DNA of 35,641 bases from Chitinophagaceae bacterium (GTDB lineage: Bacteria; Bacteroidota; Bacteroidia; Chitinophagales; Chitinophagaceae). The stretch is taken from contig JACDBU010000101.1 of the NCBI GenBank assembly GCA_013694745.1, positions 1 to 35,641 on the forward strand, written 5' to 3'. The position numbers were made by a program, and so were the translations under genes. Under the pieces are notes generated by a model. It saw only the letters and a program-made list of their open reading frames with translations, was not told the origin of the DNA and ran no database searches. Of the stretch, positions 18,860 through 27,943 are shown piece after piece (the first letter of the stretch is position 1; every line of letters starts with the position of its first letter).

Positions 18860-21676
18860 ATGGAAAAAAAATTGTTTTTGCTGGATGCGATGGCGCTCAT
18901 TTACCGGGCTTATTATGCGTTGATCCGTAATCCCATCATCACTTCAAAAGGCAAAAACACAAACGCCCAATTTGGTTTTACAAATACATTATTTGACCTT
19001 ATAACAAAGGAAAAACCCACTCATCTTGCCGTAGCTTTTGATACTGCTGCACCAACAGAAAGGCATACCGATTTTGTTGATTATAAAGCCAACAGGCAGG
19101 CGGCTCCCGAAGATCTGTCGGCTGCTTTACCTGATATTAAAAAGATAATACAGGGCTTTAATTTACCCGTAATTGAATGTGATGGTTTTGAAGCAGATGA
19201 TGTTATTGGCGGCCTGGCACAACAGGCGGAAAAATATGGCTATGAAGTTTTTATGGTAACACCTGATAAGGATTTCGGGCAGCTGGTTACCGACAAAATA
19301 AAAATTTACAAACCCGGATACCAGGGCGGCAATGTAGAAATTTTAGGCGCTAAAGAAGTATGCGAAAAATGGAATATCAAAAGTGTTTCGCAGGTAATTG
19401 ATATTTTAGGTTTGATGGGTGACGCCATTGATAATATACCCGGCATACCAGGCATTGGTGAAAAAACTGCAGCAAAATTATTGGCAGAATATGAAACACT
19501 TGAAAATGTTTTAGCCAATGCGGATAATATTAAGGGGGCACTTGGCGAAAAAATACGGGCCGGAAAAGAGCTTGCCATTATGAGTAAAAAATTAGCAACG
19601 ATCGTTACTAATGCTCCCTGCGAATTTCATGAAGAAGATTTTAGAGTGAAGGCTTATAATGCCGAAGCACTAAAAGATATTTTTAATGACCTGGAATTTA
19701 AAACCCTGGGAAGAAGGATACTTGGAGAAGAATATTCGGCCTATGTTATGGGCACAACAGTTGTGCAAACAGATCTTTTTGGAAATGCTATGGAACAGCC
19801 AATACCAAAACCAGAAGAGCTGGCAATGGTTGAAGAAAGACCGGCGATAACGGTTGATAAAAATATTGGCAATACGCCACATGAATATATTGCTGTGCAG
19901 GGTGAAGCCGCTATCCTTGAGCTTATCAGTAAATTATCTCTTGAAAAAGAAATTTCTTTTGATACAGAAACCACTGGCATTGATGCCAACAATGCAGAGC
20001 TTGTAGGCTTAAGTTTTTGTTTTGAACCTGGCAAAGGATATTATGTTCCCTGCCCCGCGGACATTGAGGGAACAAGAAATATCCTGCATCATTTTATACC
20101 ACTTTTCAATGATGAAAAAATGATATGGGTAGGACAAAATATTAAATACGATCTGCTTGTTTTGAAATGGTATGGTGTTGAGCTCAAAGGAAAATTATTT
20201 GATACCATGCTTGCTCATTATGTTATTGAATCAGAAGGCCGGCGTAACATGGATGCTCTTAGTGAGCTCTACCTGGGTTACCAGCCGATCGCTATTGAAG
20301 AAATGATCGGTAAAAAAGGGAAGAACCAGGGCAATATGCGGGATGTGGAGCTGGATAAAATAAAAGAATATGCTGCCGAAGATGCCGATATAACCTTGCA
20401 GTTAAAAAATATTTTTACGCCCCTTATGACTTCCCGCCAGGTGGAAAAAGTTTTTACAGAAGTGGAAAGTCCTTTATTGAAGGTGCTTACTGATATGGAG
20501 TTTGAAGGGGTTAAAGTAGATATGGATTTTTTAAACCTATACTCAAAAGAACTTGAAACCGAAGCCAAAAAATGTGAAGAGAGTGTATATGAGCAGGCAG
20601 GGGTGCGGTTCAATTTATCATCGCCAAAACAATTAGGCGAAGTGCTGTTCGATAAATTAAAGCTGGATGCCAAAGGAAAAAAAACCAAGGGTGGCCAGTA
20701 TGCAACCGGTGAAGATGTATTGCTGAAACTTTCTCATCAAAATAAAATTGTTGACGACATCTTAGGATACCGTGAGCTTACCAAATTAAAATCCACGTAT
20801 GTTGATTCACTACCGGCCATCATCAATAAAAAAACAGGTCGTGTGCATACCTGCTACGGGCAGGCCATTGCAGTAACCGGGCGGCTTAGCAGCAATAATC
20901 CCAACCTGCAAAACATTCCTATACGCACCGCGCGGGGCAGGGAGATCCGTAAAGCATTTATTTCCAGGAACAGTGACCATGTAATTATTTCAGCCGATTA
21001 TTCACAGATCGAACTCAGGATAGTTGCCGCCATCAGTGGTGATCCTGCAATGTGTGATGCCTTTAAACAAAACAAGGATATTCATACTGCCACAGCAGCC
21101 AAAGTTTTTAATGTTGCAGAAGAAGATGTTACCAAGGAAATGCGGTACAAGGCCAAAAGTGTAAATTTTGGAATTATATATGGGCAGGGGGCTTTCGGTC
21201 TTTCAGAAAATCTTGGTATATCACGGGGAGAAGCCAAAGAAATAATTGAAACGTACAAAAAAGAATTTGCCAACATCCAGAAATATATGGATGAGATGGT
21301 AAATTTCTGTCGTGCTAACGGTTACGTACAAACGTTAATGGGGCGCAAACGCTGGCTTAAGGACATCAACTCTTCTAATTTTACGGTACGTGGTTATGCC
21401 GAACGCAATGCCATCAACTCGCCGATACAGGGCACCGCGGCAGATATGATAAAGCTGGCGATGATACGTATCCATGATGAATTTAAGCAAAAGAATTTTA
21501 AGTCGAGAATGATCATGCAGGTGCATGATGAACTGGTGTTTGACGCCCATAAAGAAGAAGTGGATATAATAAAGCCGATCATAATCAATTGTATGCAAAC
21601 CGCCCTCCTGCTGCCCAACAATGTGCCCGCTGATGCTGAGATTGGCGTGGGGGATAACTGGCTGGAAGCGCATTAA
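18860..21676 (+). CDS. polA: DNA polymerase I with 5'-3' exo, 3'-5' exo and polymerase domains
   Basis: KLFLLDAMALIYRAYYAL; FDTETTG / GQNIKYDLL / YAAEDAD proofreading motifs; ADYSQIELRI, KSVNFGIIYGQGAFGLS, QVHDELVFD. Track ORF begins at TTG 18845; the ATG at 18860 (MEKKLF) is the more likely start. Confidence 0.97.
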   Translation: MEKKLFLLDAMALIYRAYYALIRNPIITSKGKNTNAQFGFTNTLFDLITKEKPTHLAVAFDTAAPTERHTDFVDYKANRQAAPEDLSAALPDIKKIIQGFNLPVIECDGFEADDVIGGLAQQAEKYGYEVFMVTPDKDFGQLVTDKIKIYKPGYQGGNVEILGAKEVCEKWNIKSVSQVIDILGLMGDAIDNIPGIPGIGEKTAAKLLAEYETLENVLANADNIKGALGEKIRAGKELAIMSKKLATIVTNAPCEFHEEDFRVKAYNAEALKDIFNDLEFKTLGRRILGEEYSAYVMGTTVVQTDLFGNAMEQPIPKPEELAMVEERPAITVDKNIGNTPHEYIAVQGEAAILELISKLSLEKEISFDTETTGIDANNAELVGLSFCFEPGKGYYVPCPADIEGTRNILHHFIPLFNDEKMIWVGQNIKYDLLVLKWYGVELKGKLFDTMLAHYVIESEGRRNMDALSELYLGYQPIAIEEMIGKKGKNQGNMRDVELDKIKEYAAEDADITLQLKNIFTPLMTSRQVEKVFTEVESPLLKVLTDMEFEGVKVDMDFLNLYSKELETEAKKCEESVYEQAGVRFNLSSPKQLGEVLFDKLKLDAKGKKTKGGQYATGEDVLLKLSHQNKIVDDILGYRELTKLKSTYVDSLPAIINKKTGRVHTCYGQAIAVTGRLSSNNPNLQNIPIRTARGREIRKAFISRNSDHVIISADYSQIELRIVAAISGDPAMCDAFKQNKDIHTATAAKVFNVAEEDVTKEMRYKAKSVNFGIIYGQGAFGLSENLGISRGEAKEIIETYKKEFANIQKYMDEMVNFCRANGYVQTLMGRKRWLKDINSSNFTVRGYAERNAINSPIQGTAADMIKLAMIRIHDEFKQKNFKSRMIMQVHDELVFDAHKEEVDIIKPIIINCMQTALLLPNNVPADAEIGVGDNWLEAH

Positions 21677-21694
21677 TGTTTAATAATTTTCTTC

Positions 21695-22504
21695 ATGAAC
21701 TGGAAAAATTATTTTTTTTATTTTGAAAAGATAGGCAGCCGTTATTTTATTGTTGCCGGCCTTGCATTTATCCTGTTTTATTTTCTCATTAAAAATAGCC
21801 TTGGATATAAGAAGATACAAAACCGTTTCCCTGCAAAGGCTGATTATATAAGGGAGATCCTTTATTCGGTTGTTACCATATCCATATTCGCGCTGGTACC
21901 TCTTTTTATCCTGCAATATCCTCCTGTGGCGGCACACACTTTTTATTATACAAAGATCAGCGAACATGGATGGATATGGTTTTTTGCTGCCTTCCCGATA
22001 ATGTTCATCATCCATGATGCTTATTTTTATTTCACTCACCGGCTGATGCATCATAAAACACTCTTCCGCTATTTTCACCTGGTGCATCATCATTCCACTA
22101 ACCCCTCGCCCTGGGCGGCGTATGCATTTCACCCGCTGGAAGCCTTAGTGGAAGCAGGCATTTTTGGTGTTTTTTTATTTATTATGCCGATACATAAATT
22201 GCACCTGCTGATCTTTTTCTTTTTAATGATAGTCTATAATGTTTATGGCCATCTTGGTTTTGAATTGTATCCAAATGGTTTCAATAAGCATTGGTTTGGC
22301 AAGTGGATCAATACCTCGGTAAATCATAACCAGCATCACCAGTTTTTCAAGGGCAACTATGGTTTATATTTTACCTGGTGGGACAGGCTGTTCAGAACTA
22401 TACGAAGTGATTATGATGCACGGTTTAATGAAGTTACTTCGCGGGTAAATGAAGGGAAGAGGCGAGTGGCTAGTAGCAAGAAGCTAGTAGCGAGTAGTAA
22501 GTAG
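21695..22504 (+). CDS. Sterol desaturase / fatty acid hydroxylase superfamily membrane protein
   Basis: Histidine clusters HDAYFYFTHRLMHH, HLVHHHS, HNQHHQ; multiple TM helices. Confidence 0.92.
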   Translation: MNWKNYFFYFEKIGSRYFIVAGLAFILFYFLIKNSLGYKKIQNRFPAKADYIREILYSVVTISIFALVPLFILQYPPVAAHTFYYTKISEHGWIWFFAAFPIMFIIHDAYFYFTHRLMHHKTLFRYFHLVHHHSTNPSPWAAYAFHPLEALVEAGIFGVFLFIMPIHKLHLLIFFFLMIVYNVYGHLGFELYPNGFNKHWFGKWINTSVNHNQHHQFFKGNYGLYFTWWDRLFRTIRSDYDARFNEVTSRVNEGKRRVASSKKLVASSK

Positions 22505-22569
22505 TAAGTGGCGCAGCAAGTAGTAAGAGGCAATGAAGATCGAAAAACGAGAAACCTGAAACGAGAATA
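22460..22569. repeat. Low-complexity degenerate repeat (AGTAGCAAG/AGTAGTAAG units, then CGAGAAACCTGAAACGAGAA)
   Basis: GGCTAGTAGCAAGAAGCTAGTAGCGAGTAGTAAGTAGTAAGTGGCGCAGCAAGTAGTAAG followed by CGAAAAACGAGAAACCTGAAACGAGAAT; overlaps the end of the upstream CDS. Confidence 0.65.
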
Positions 22570-22572
22570 TAA

Positions 22573-23223
22573 ATGACCCTGATATACTGTTATGATGCAT
22601 ATTGCGGATGGTGCTATGGCTTTAGTGAGGTTATGCGCAAAATAAATTCGGAGTACAAAAATTCATTGGAAATAGAAGTGCTTTCGGGCGGTATGATCGT
22701 GCCTGATGAACCCATTCCCATTTCCGCAACAGCTGCATATATAAAAAAATCTTACAAATCAGTAGAAGAATTAACCGGTGTAAAATTTGGAGAAGATTAT
22801 TTATGGCACATCAATCATCCTGAACAAAGTGACTGGTACCCGGATTCTACAAAGCCTGCAATTGCCATGTGCATATTCAAAGAAATTTTTCCTGCAGGAC
22901 AGGTAGGCTTTGCCGCCGATCTTCAGTATGCCTTACATTATGAAGGCAGGGATTTAACCGATAATGAAGCATACCGGCATCTCCTGGAAAAATACAATAT
23001 CCCGCCAGGAGAATTTTATGAAAAACTGGAAGACGAATTATACAAAGAAAAAGCAGAATACGAATTTGCTTTATACAAACAATTGCAGGTAACCGGGTAC
23101 CCTGCTGTATTTCTTCAAACGAGTGACACAAAATTTTTTTTACTGGCAAGAGGATATACGGATTTTGATATCGTAAATGAAAGGATAGAGAAATGTATTT
23201 TCGAAAATGCAAACGATAACTAA
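22573..23223 (+). CDS. DsbA-family thioredoxin-fold protein, probably cytoplasmic
   Basis: N-terminal YCYDAYCGWCYGFSEV (CGWC active site), no signal peptide; cis-Pro region VTGYPAVFL. Confidence 0.88.
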   Translation: MTLIYCYDAYCGWCYGFSEVMRKINSEYKNSLEIEVLSGGMIVPDEPIPISATAAYIKKSYKSVEELTGVKFGEDYLWHINHPEQSDWYPDSTKPAIAMCIFKEIFPAGQVGFAADLQYALHYEGRDLTDNEAYRHLLEKYNIPPGEFYEKLEDELYKEKAEYEFALYKQLQVTGYPAVFLQTSDTKFFLLARGYTDFDIVNERIEKCIFENANDN

Positions 23224-23371
23224 CTTATCGTTCCTTCAATACGCTTTTGTTTCAGAACACAACCTTTAAAATACCGTCAGCAGGGTATTGAACTACTCTT
23301 TTTCAGTCTTTACTTTTATGTAAAGATAAATTTTCTATTTTGTACATTCCAAACTACACAAACTGAATTTT

Positions 23372-25384
23372 ATGAGAAAAAGCTTTTTGCTCATTTTATT
23401 ATTCTCTTCTGTTTTTATTAACGTGCATGCACAGGATCCTAGTAAAGTTGCCCTAATCATAGCGATCTCAAAGTATCCTGCCGCATCCGGCTGGGGCGAA
23501 TTAAGTAGTAACAATGATGTTAAACTGATAAAAGATGCCCTGATGCGCCAGGGTTTTAAAGAACAAAATATTACGGTGCTTACTGATAAGCAGGCAACCC
23601 TTGTGGGTATGACAAATGCGATAGACAAAGACCTCATAGAAAAAGTAAAGCCGGGCGATATTGCCGTTCTTCACTTTTCTGGTCATGGTCAGCAAATTGA
23701 AGACGACAATGGAGATGAAGGGGATGGCCTTGATGAATCGATTATTCCATACGATGCAAATATCGAATATCACCCCGGTCCGGATAAACATTTTCGCGAT
23801 GACCTGCTTGGGAAAAAACTTGCAGAAACAAGAATGAAGTTGGGAGCAAACGGAAACCTTTTAGTGGTTATAGATGCATGCCATTCCGGAACAATGACAA
23901 GAGGTGTTGGAAAAACAAGGGGTACAAACCAGGTCTATGCAAGTCCAGCATTTAAAACAAAAACCGGAATGGCACGAACCATCAGTGATGATTCGTACGG
24001 GATAATTAATGAAACAAAAGGCATGGCACCAATGGCCTGTTTTTTTGCCTCATCACCTTCAGAACAAAATGAAGAGGCAGTTCTGCCCGATGGTTCCGGT
24101 GCAGGCTCTTTGTCTCTTGCGTTTTCACGGGCCTTATCCAAAGCAGATAAAAATACCAGCTACAGGGCTTTGTTTGATAATATTAAAGTAGAAATGAGTT
24201 CATTAGTTTCAAGACAAACTCCAATGGCAGAAGGAGAACTGGATAATACACTATTTGGTGGAAAGGCACTCGGCAAACCTAAATATTATACCATTACCAA
24301 AGATGATAAAGCCAAAACACTTTCGATACCTGTAGGAAAAATTTATGGCGTTTTTGAGGGAACAACCTTAAAATTATTTAAACCAGACACCAGGGATACC
24401 GCGAATGCGTCGCCTATAGCAAGAGCAACGATCACAGATGCCGGCGAATATTCTTCGGAAATAAAACTGGATAAAACAATCACTGATGATGAATTAAAAA
24501 CCGCCTGGGTTTATATGGATGCAGTGAATTACGGAGACCTTGGTGTAAAAATAAAAACGAATATAGCTGATGAGGGATTAAAGAAAAAGATGGAAGGTGT
24601 ATTCAGTAAAATTAAGCAGGCAACAATAGATAATGATGCTGCTGATCTTTTTTTACAGAGTGGGAGTAGTATTTATTCTGCTGATTCCATATATCTTGTT
24701 AATGCAGGAGAGATGGTTATTTGGTCAGCACCTAAAGGTATGGAAGAGCAAAAAATGTTTGAAAATATTTCAATGAAGATCGGTGATTATGCACGATCAA
24801 AATATTTGCGTAACCTGGCATTAACCAACCCTGTTTATAAAGTGTCTTTTGAATTCGTTCCGTTAAAATGTGTATCGGATTGTGGTACGCATAATGCCAG
24901 GTATATGGATAATAAAATAAGAACCAAATCAGATGCATCGGGAAATATTTTCTTTAAAGACGGCGACAGGTTCAGGCTGAATATCATCAACAACAGCGAC
25001 CAGAAAAGGTTGTATTATACCGTACTGGACATACAGCCTGATAATGTTGTAAATGTTTTGATCCCCGGTACAAAAGATGCTCCGGAAGATTTTTTTATCT
25101 CACAGCAAGATACCATCAGGCTTGATAAAATATTTGTAATAGGTCCGCCATACGGAATTGATGTGCTGAAAATAATTGCTTCGGAAGCGCCGCTCGACCT
25201 ACGGTATATTTTTGAAAGCCGTGGTGCACAAACACGTGGTGCTCCAAAAGGCCCGTTTGAAAATATTTTACAGGGAACCTATAATGCCGAAGGCACGCAC
25301 ACACGCGGACCAAAACAGGTTGCCATACAACCGGATGCAGTAAATATAATTACCGTTCCCTATCATATAATTAAAAACGAATAA
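23372..25384 (+). CDS. Exported caspase-family (metacaspase-like, C14) peptidase with C-terminal DUF4384
   Basis: Signal peptide MRKSFLLILLFSSVFINVHAQ; VALIIAISKYP; catalytic His VLHFSGHGQQ followed by acidic DDNGDEGDGLDE; catalytic Cys VIDACHSGT; C-term GDRFRLNIINNSDQKRLYYTVLDIQPDNVVNVLIP...DFFISQQDTIRL...PPYGIDVLKIIAS (DUF4384-like). Confidence 0.92.
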   Translation: MRKSFLLILLFSSVFINVHAQDPSKVALIIAISKYPAASGWGELSSNNDVKLIKDALMRQGFKEQNITVLTDKQATLVGMTNAIDKDLIEKVKPGDIAVLHFSGHGQQIEDDNGDEGDGLDESIIPYDANIEYHPGPDKHFRDDLLGKKLAETRMKLGANGNLLVVIDACHSGTMTRGVGKTRGTNQVYASPAFKTKTGMARTISDDSYGIINETKGMAPMACFFASSPSEQNEEAVLPDGSGAGSLSLAFSRALSKADKNTSYRALFDNIKVEMSSLVSRQTPMAEGELDNTLFGGKALGKPKYYTITKDDKAKTLSIPVGKIYGVFEGTTLKLFKPDTRDTANASPIARATITDAGEYSSEIKLDKTITDDELKTAWVYMDAVNYGDLGVKIKTNIADEGLKKKMEGVFSKIKQATIDNDAADLFLQSGSSIYSADSIYLVNAGEMVIWSAPKGMEEQKMFENISMKIGDYARSKYLRNLALTNPVYKVSFEFVPLKCVSDCGTHNARYMDNKIRTKSDASGNIFFKDGDRFRLNIINNSDQKRLYYTVLDIQPDNVVNVLIPGTKDAPEDFFISQQDTIRLDKIFVIGPPYGIDVLKIIASEAPLDLRYIFESRGAQTRGAPKGPFENILQGTYNAEGTHTRGPKQVAIQPDAVNIITVPYHIIKNE

Positions 25385-25443
25385 AGTATTTAATTTTTTT
25401 TCTTGACTCAACATTTTTAATAATAAAAACAAAACAAATCAGT

Positions 25444-25854
25444 ATGAAAAAGATCATGTTAATTGCAATTGCAATTATTGGATTATCAATCGCCTTCCAG
25501 GCCCATTCTTATGCGCAGACCGCAAAGAAAAAAGTAATGGTTTTTGGAAAACAGGGTGGTGGTAATTCAAATGCTTCATTGCCATCCGAAGACAAGCCGC
25601 GTGAAAAGAAATCTAAAAAAAGAGGTACTTGTTATCTTTATTTAGATAATTACACAGGATACTATGTTGATGTTTGGGTTGAAGATCAATACCAGGGCCG
25701 CCTTTCACCGTATGCAACATCTGTGCGCTTTGATGTTTGGACCCCGGGTAACTGGACAAAATGGTATGCAAAATCTGCCGGCGGAACTTATTATTGGGAA
25801 AATGACAGCTATTGCAATGACAGCCGTGTTTTCACGATCAATTTAAAGCAGTAA
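25444..25854 (+). CDS. Small secreted protein, unknown function, aromatic-rich C-terminal domain
   Basis: Signal peptide ending AHSYAQ; basic linker KPREKKSKKRG; C-terminal domain with two Cys (TCYLYLDNYTGYYVDVWVEDQY...SYCNDSRVFTINLK). Confidence 0.75.
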   Translation: MKKIMLIAIAIIGLSIAFQAHSYAQTAKKKVMVFGKQGGGNSNASLPSEDKPREKKSKKRGTCYLYLDNYTGYYVDVWVEDQYQGRLSPYATSVRFDVWTPGNWTKWYAKSAGGTYYWENDSYCNDSRVFTINLKQ

Positions 25855-25876
25855 TGTTTTAACGCTTTGCTAAACG

Positions 25877-25916
25877 AAGGGTATAAATAATTTTATTTAT
25901 ACCTTTTGTTTTTTTA
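25877..25916 (+). terminator. Rho-independent terminator between small secreted protein gene and CHASE2 gene
   Basis: AAGGGTATAAATAA/TTATTTATACCTTTT inverted repeat followed by GTTTTTTTA. Confidence 0.65.
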
Positions 25917-25925
25917 GATAACAAC

Positions 25926-27164
25926 GTGCTATCAATTTTAATAAGCCGGAAAGCAATGCTTAAAAACAAACACAATACAGCTAAAAGAAAACATTATGGC
26001 GAATATTTACTGATAAATATTTTTGTATTTGCCGGCATAGGGTTGTTATCGTACGTGGTATTTAATGTTTCAATTTTTAACCAGTTCACTGCAGCATTCA
26101 AAGATTTTACGCTTACCGATCTTTATTTTACCCGCATCATAAATCAAAATAAGATCTATAAAGGTCCTTTGGTACTGGTAAATGTAGAAAATAAGGGAAG
26201 AGCCGAGATCGCTTACCTGATTCAGAAAATTGAAGAATGCAAACCCCGTGTGGTTGGCGTTGATGTAATTTTTCCTGATAAAAAAGATTCATCATCCGAT
26301 GCGCTATTAAAAACAACCCTGGGCGCATACGATAATCTTGTACTTCCCTATGTTGCTGCATTGGGAAACGGCACAAAAGAAATCAGGAACGATCCTTATT
26401 TTGGAACCAAATCAAATTCATTTGTGAATGTTGAAGGTGAAGGTCGCCAGTTTTCAACCATACGGTATTACTATCCGTCGTATCACGATCAAATTGCATT
26501 CACTACTGCCATCATGCAAAAATTTGATACATCAAAAACAAATTACCTGCTAAAAAGAAGCAATGCAAAAACAGAAATAAGATATTATGGTAATCTACAG
26601 AATTTTTTTTACCAAACGTTTGATGAAGTAATGAACCCGGGCTTTGATACAACCCTTTTAAAAGATAAGATCATTCTTTTGGGATATACAGGTTCGCCTG
26701 CATCTGTAAATAATGATATTGATGAAGATAAATTTTTCACACCTTTAAATCCCAGACTTTCGGGTCGTAGTTTCCCCGATATGTATGGACCGGTGATTAA
26801 TGCTAACATCTTAAGGATGGCGCTGGATAAAGATTATATAATTTCTTTCCCACGATGGTTAAATATTGCAGTAGCTTTTTTACTAACACTTTTTTTACTG
26901 CCTCTCTTCATCAGCTGGTATATTTATAAGGCTGTGTGGTTTCATTTATTTACTATGATGCTGCAGTTGCTTATAAGTATATTATTTGTTTTTTTTACCA
27001 TCTGGCTCTATGCAAACGAAAATATAAAAATTGAATCATCAGCAGTACTGATAGCAATTTTACTTATCGGCGACTTTCTTTTATTTTATGATCATTTTGT
27101 AAAATTTCTCCGGCATAAACTGAAAATGAATTTTCATTCAATTTTTTTCAATGCGAGTCATTAA
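25926..27164 (+). CDS. CHASE2-domain sensor protein with C-terminal TM helices and no output domain
   Basis: N-terminal TM; LVLVNVENKGRAEIAYLIQKIEECKPRVVGVDVIFPDKKDSSSDALLKTTL...LLKDKIILLGYTGSP (CHASE2); three C-terminal hydrophobic helices and a short basic tail. An internal ATG (MLKNKH, nt 25956) may be the real start. Confidence 0.87.
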   Translation: MLSILISRKAMLKNKHNTAKRKHYGEYLLINIFVFAGIGLLSYVVFNVSIFNQFTAAFKDFTLTDLYFTRIINQNKIYKGPLVLVNVENKGRAEIAYLIQKIEECKPRVVGVDVIFPDKKDSSSDALLKTTLGAYDNLVLPYVAALGNGTKEIRNDPYFGTKSNSFVNVEGEGRQFSTIRYYYPSYHDQIAFTTAIMQKFDTSKTNYLLKRSNAKTEIRYYGNLQNFFYQTFDEVMNPGFDTTLLKDKIILLGYTGSPASVNNDIDEDKFFTPLNPRLSGRSFPDMYGPVINANILRMALDKDYIISFPRWLNIAVAFLLTLFLLPLFISWYIYKAVWFHLFTMMLQLLISILFVFFTIWLYANENIKIESSAVLIAILLIGDFLLFYDHFVKFLRHKLKMNFHSIFFNASH

Positions 27165-27936
27165 GCTTATATACTTTTTGCTTGTGTTTATTGCTTGTGT
27201 AAAACCTGTTACTGCACAAAAAAATATTGTGGTGTATCATATCTCAGGCGATGTTAAGCTACTGTCAGAAAAAAAATTGTCACCGGCAAAAAGAGGTGAT
27301 ATCATTTCAAAGAAAATGGAATTGATGATTAGCGAAAGCGCAACCTGTATGCTTATTGATCCGGCCGGGAGGTCATTACAAATATCAAAGCCGGCCAGTT
27401 ACAGTTTTGATGCACTTATAAAAATGTTTTCTGCTGCCACTTCTTCTAATGTTAGCGCAGCTTTTTTTAAATACGTGTATGAAAATCTTTTCACTGCTGA
27501 TAAAAACGAAAAACTTGCCGCCACGCCTGTAGTTTTTCGCGGCGAGGATCTCATGAAATCGCCTGGCAATTATTCTATTATAGAACCCGGCGCTATCCTG
27601 TTCACCTGGCGTAAGCTTGCCGGCAAAAACCCGGTGAGGATAATCATCAAAAACGAAAAGGAAGTAATTTTTGATTCTGTTTTTAAAAATTCAATCTTCT
27701 TTAAGTTTAAACCTGGCAATAAAATATTGCCGGCTAATTCCTATACCTGGTCTGCAACAATTAGTGGGGGTAATTCCATTAATGAAAATCATTTTTTGGT
27801 TGAAGACGAGACCGACTACCCGCAGATTAAAAAAAACCTGAAACTTTTAGAAAATAAAAAATTATTGCCTGCAGAAAAATTGCAGTTGCAAGTGGATATT
27901 TTTAATAAGTGGATAAAATTTTATTCACCCGGATAA
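27151..27936 (+). CDS. Exported protein, possible FecR-like beta domain, unknown function
   Basis: Signal peptide ending VTAQ; VVYHISGDVKLLSEKKLSPAKRGDIISKKMELMISESATCMLIDPAGRSLQISKP is FecR-like by eye; overlaps the CHASE2 gene by 14 nt. Confidence 0.65.
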   Translation: MRVIKLIYFLLVFIACVKPVTAQKNIVVYHISGDVKLLSEKKLSPAKRGDIISKKMELMISESATCMLIDPAGRSLQISKPASYSFDALIKMFSAATSSNVSAAFFKYVYENLFTADKNEKLAATPVVFRGEDLMKSPGNYSIIEPGAILFTWRKLAGKNPVRIIIKNEKEVIFDSVFKNSIFFKFKPGNKILPANSYTWSATISGGNSINENHFLVEDETDYPQIKKNLKLLENKKLLPAEKLQLQVDIFNKWIKFYSPG

Positions 27937-27943
27937 AATTTTA

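Noticed and set aside
20278-20688. 136-aa minus-strand ORF inside polA
   Set aside because: Shadow ORF of a conserved gene; no own promoter or motif.
23270-23289. AATACC...GGTATT hairpin between the DsbA-like gene and the caspase gene
   Set aside because: Possible weak terminator, but the T-run is displaced; not strong enough to annotate.
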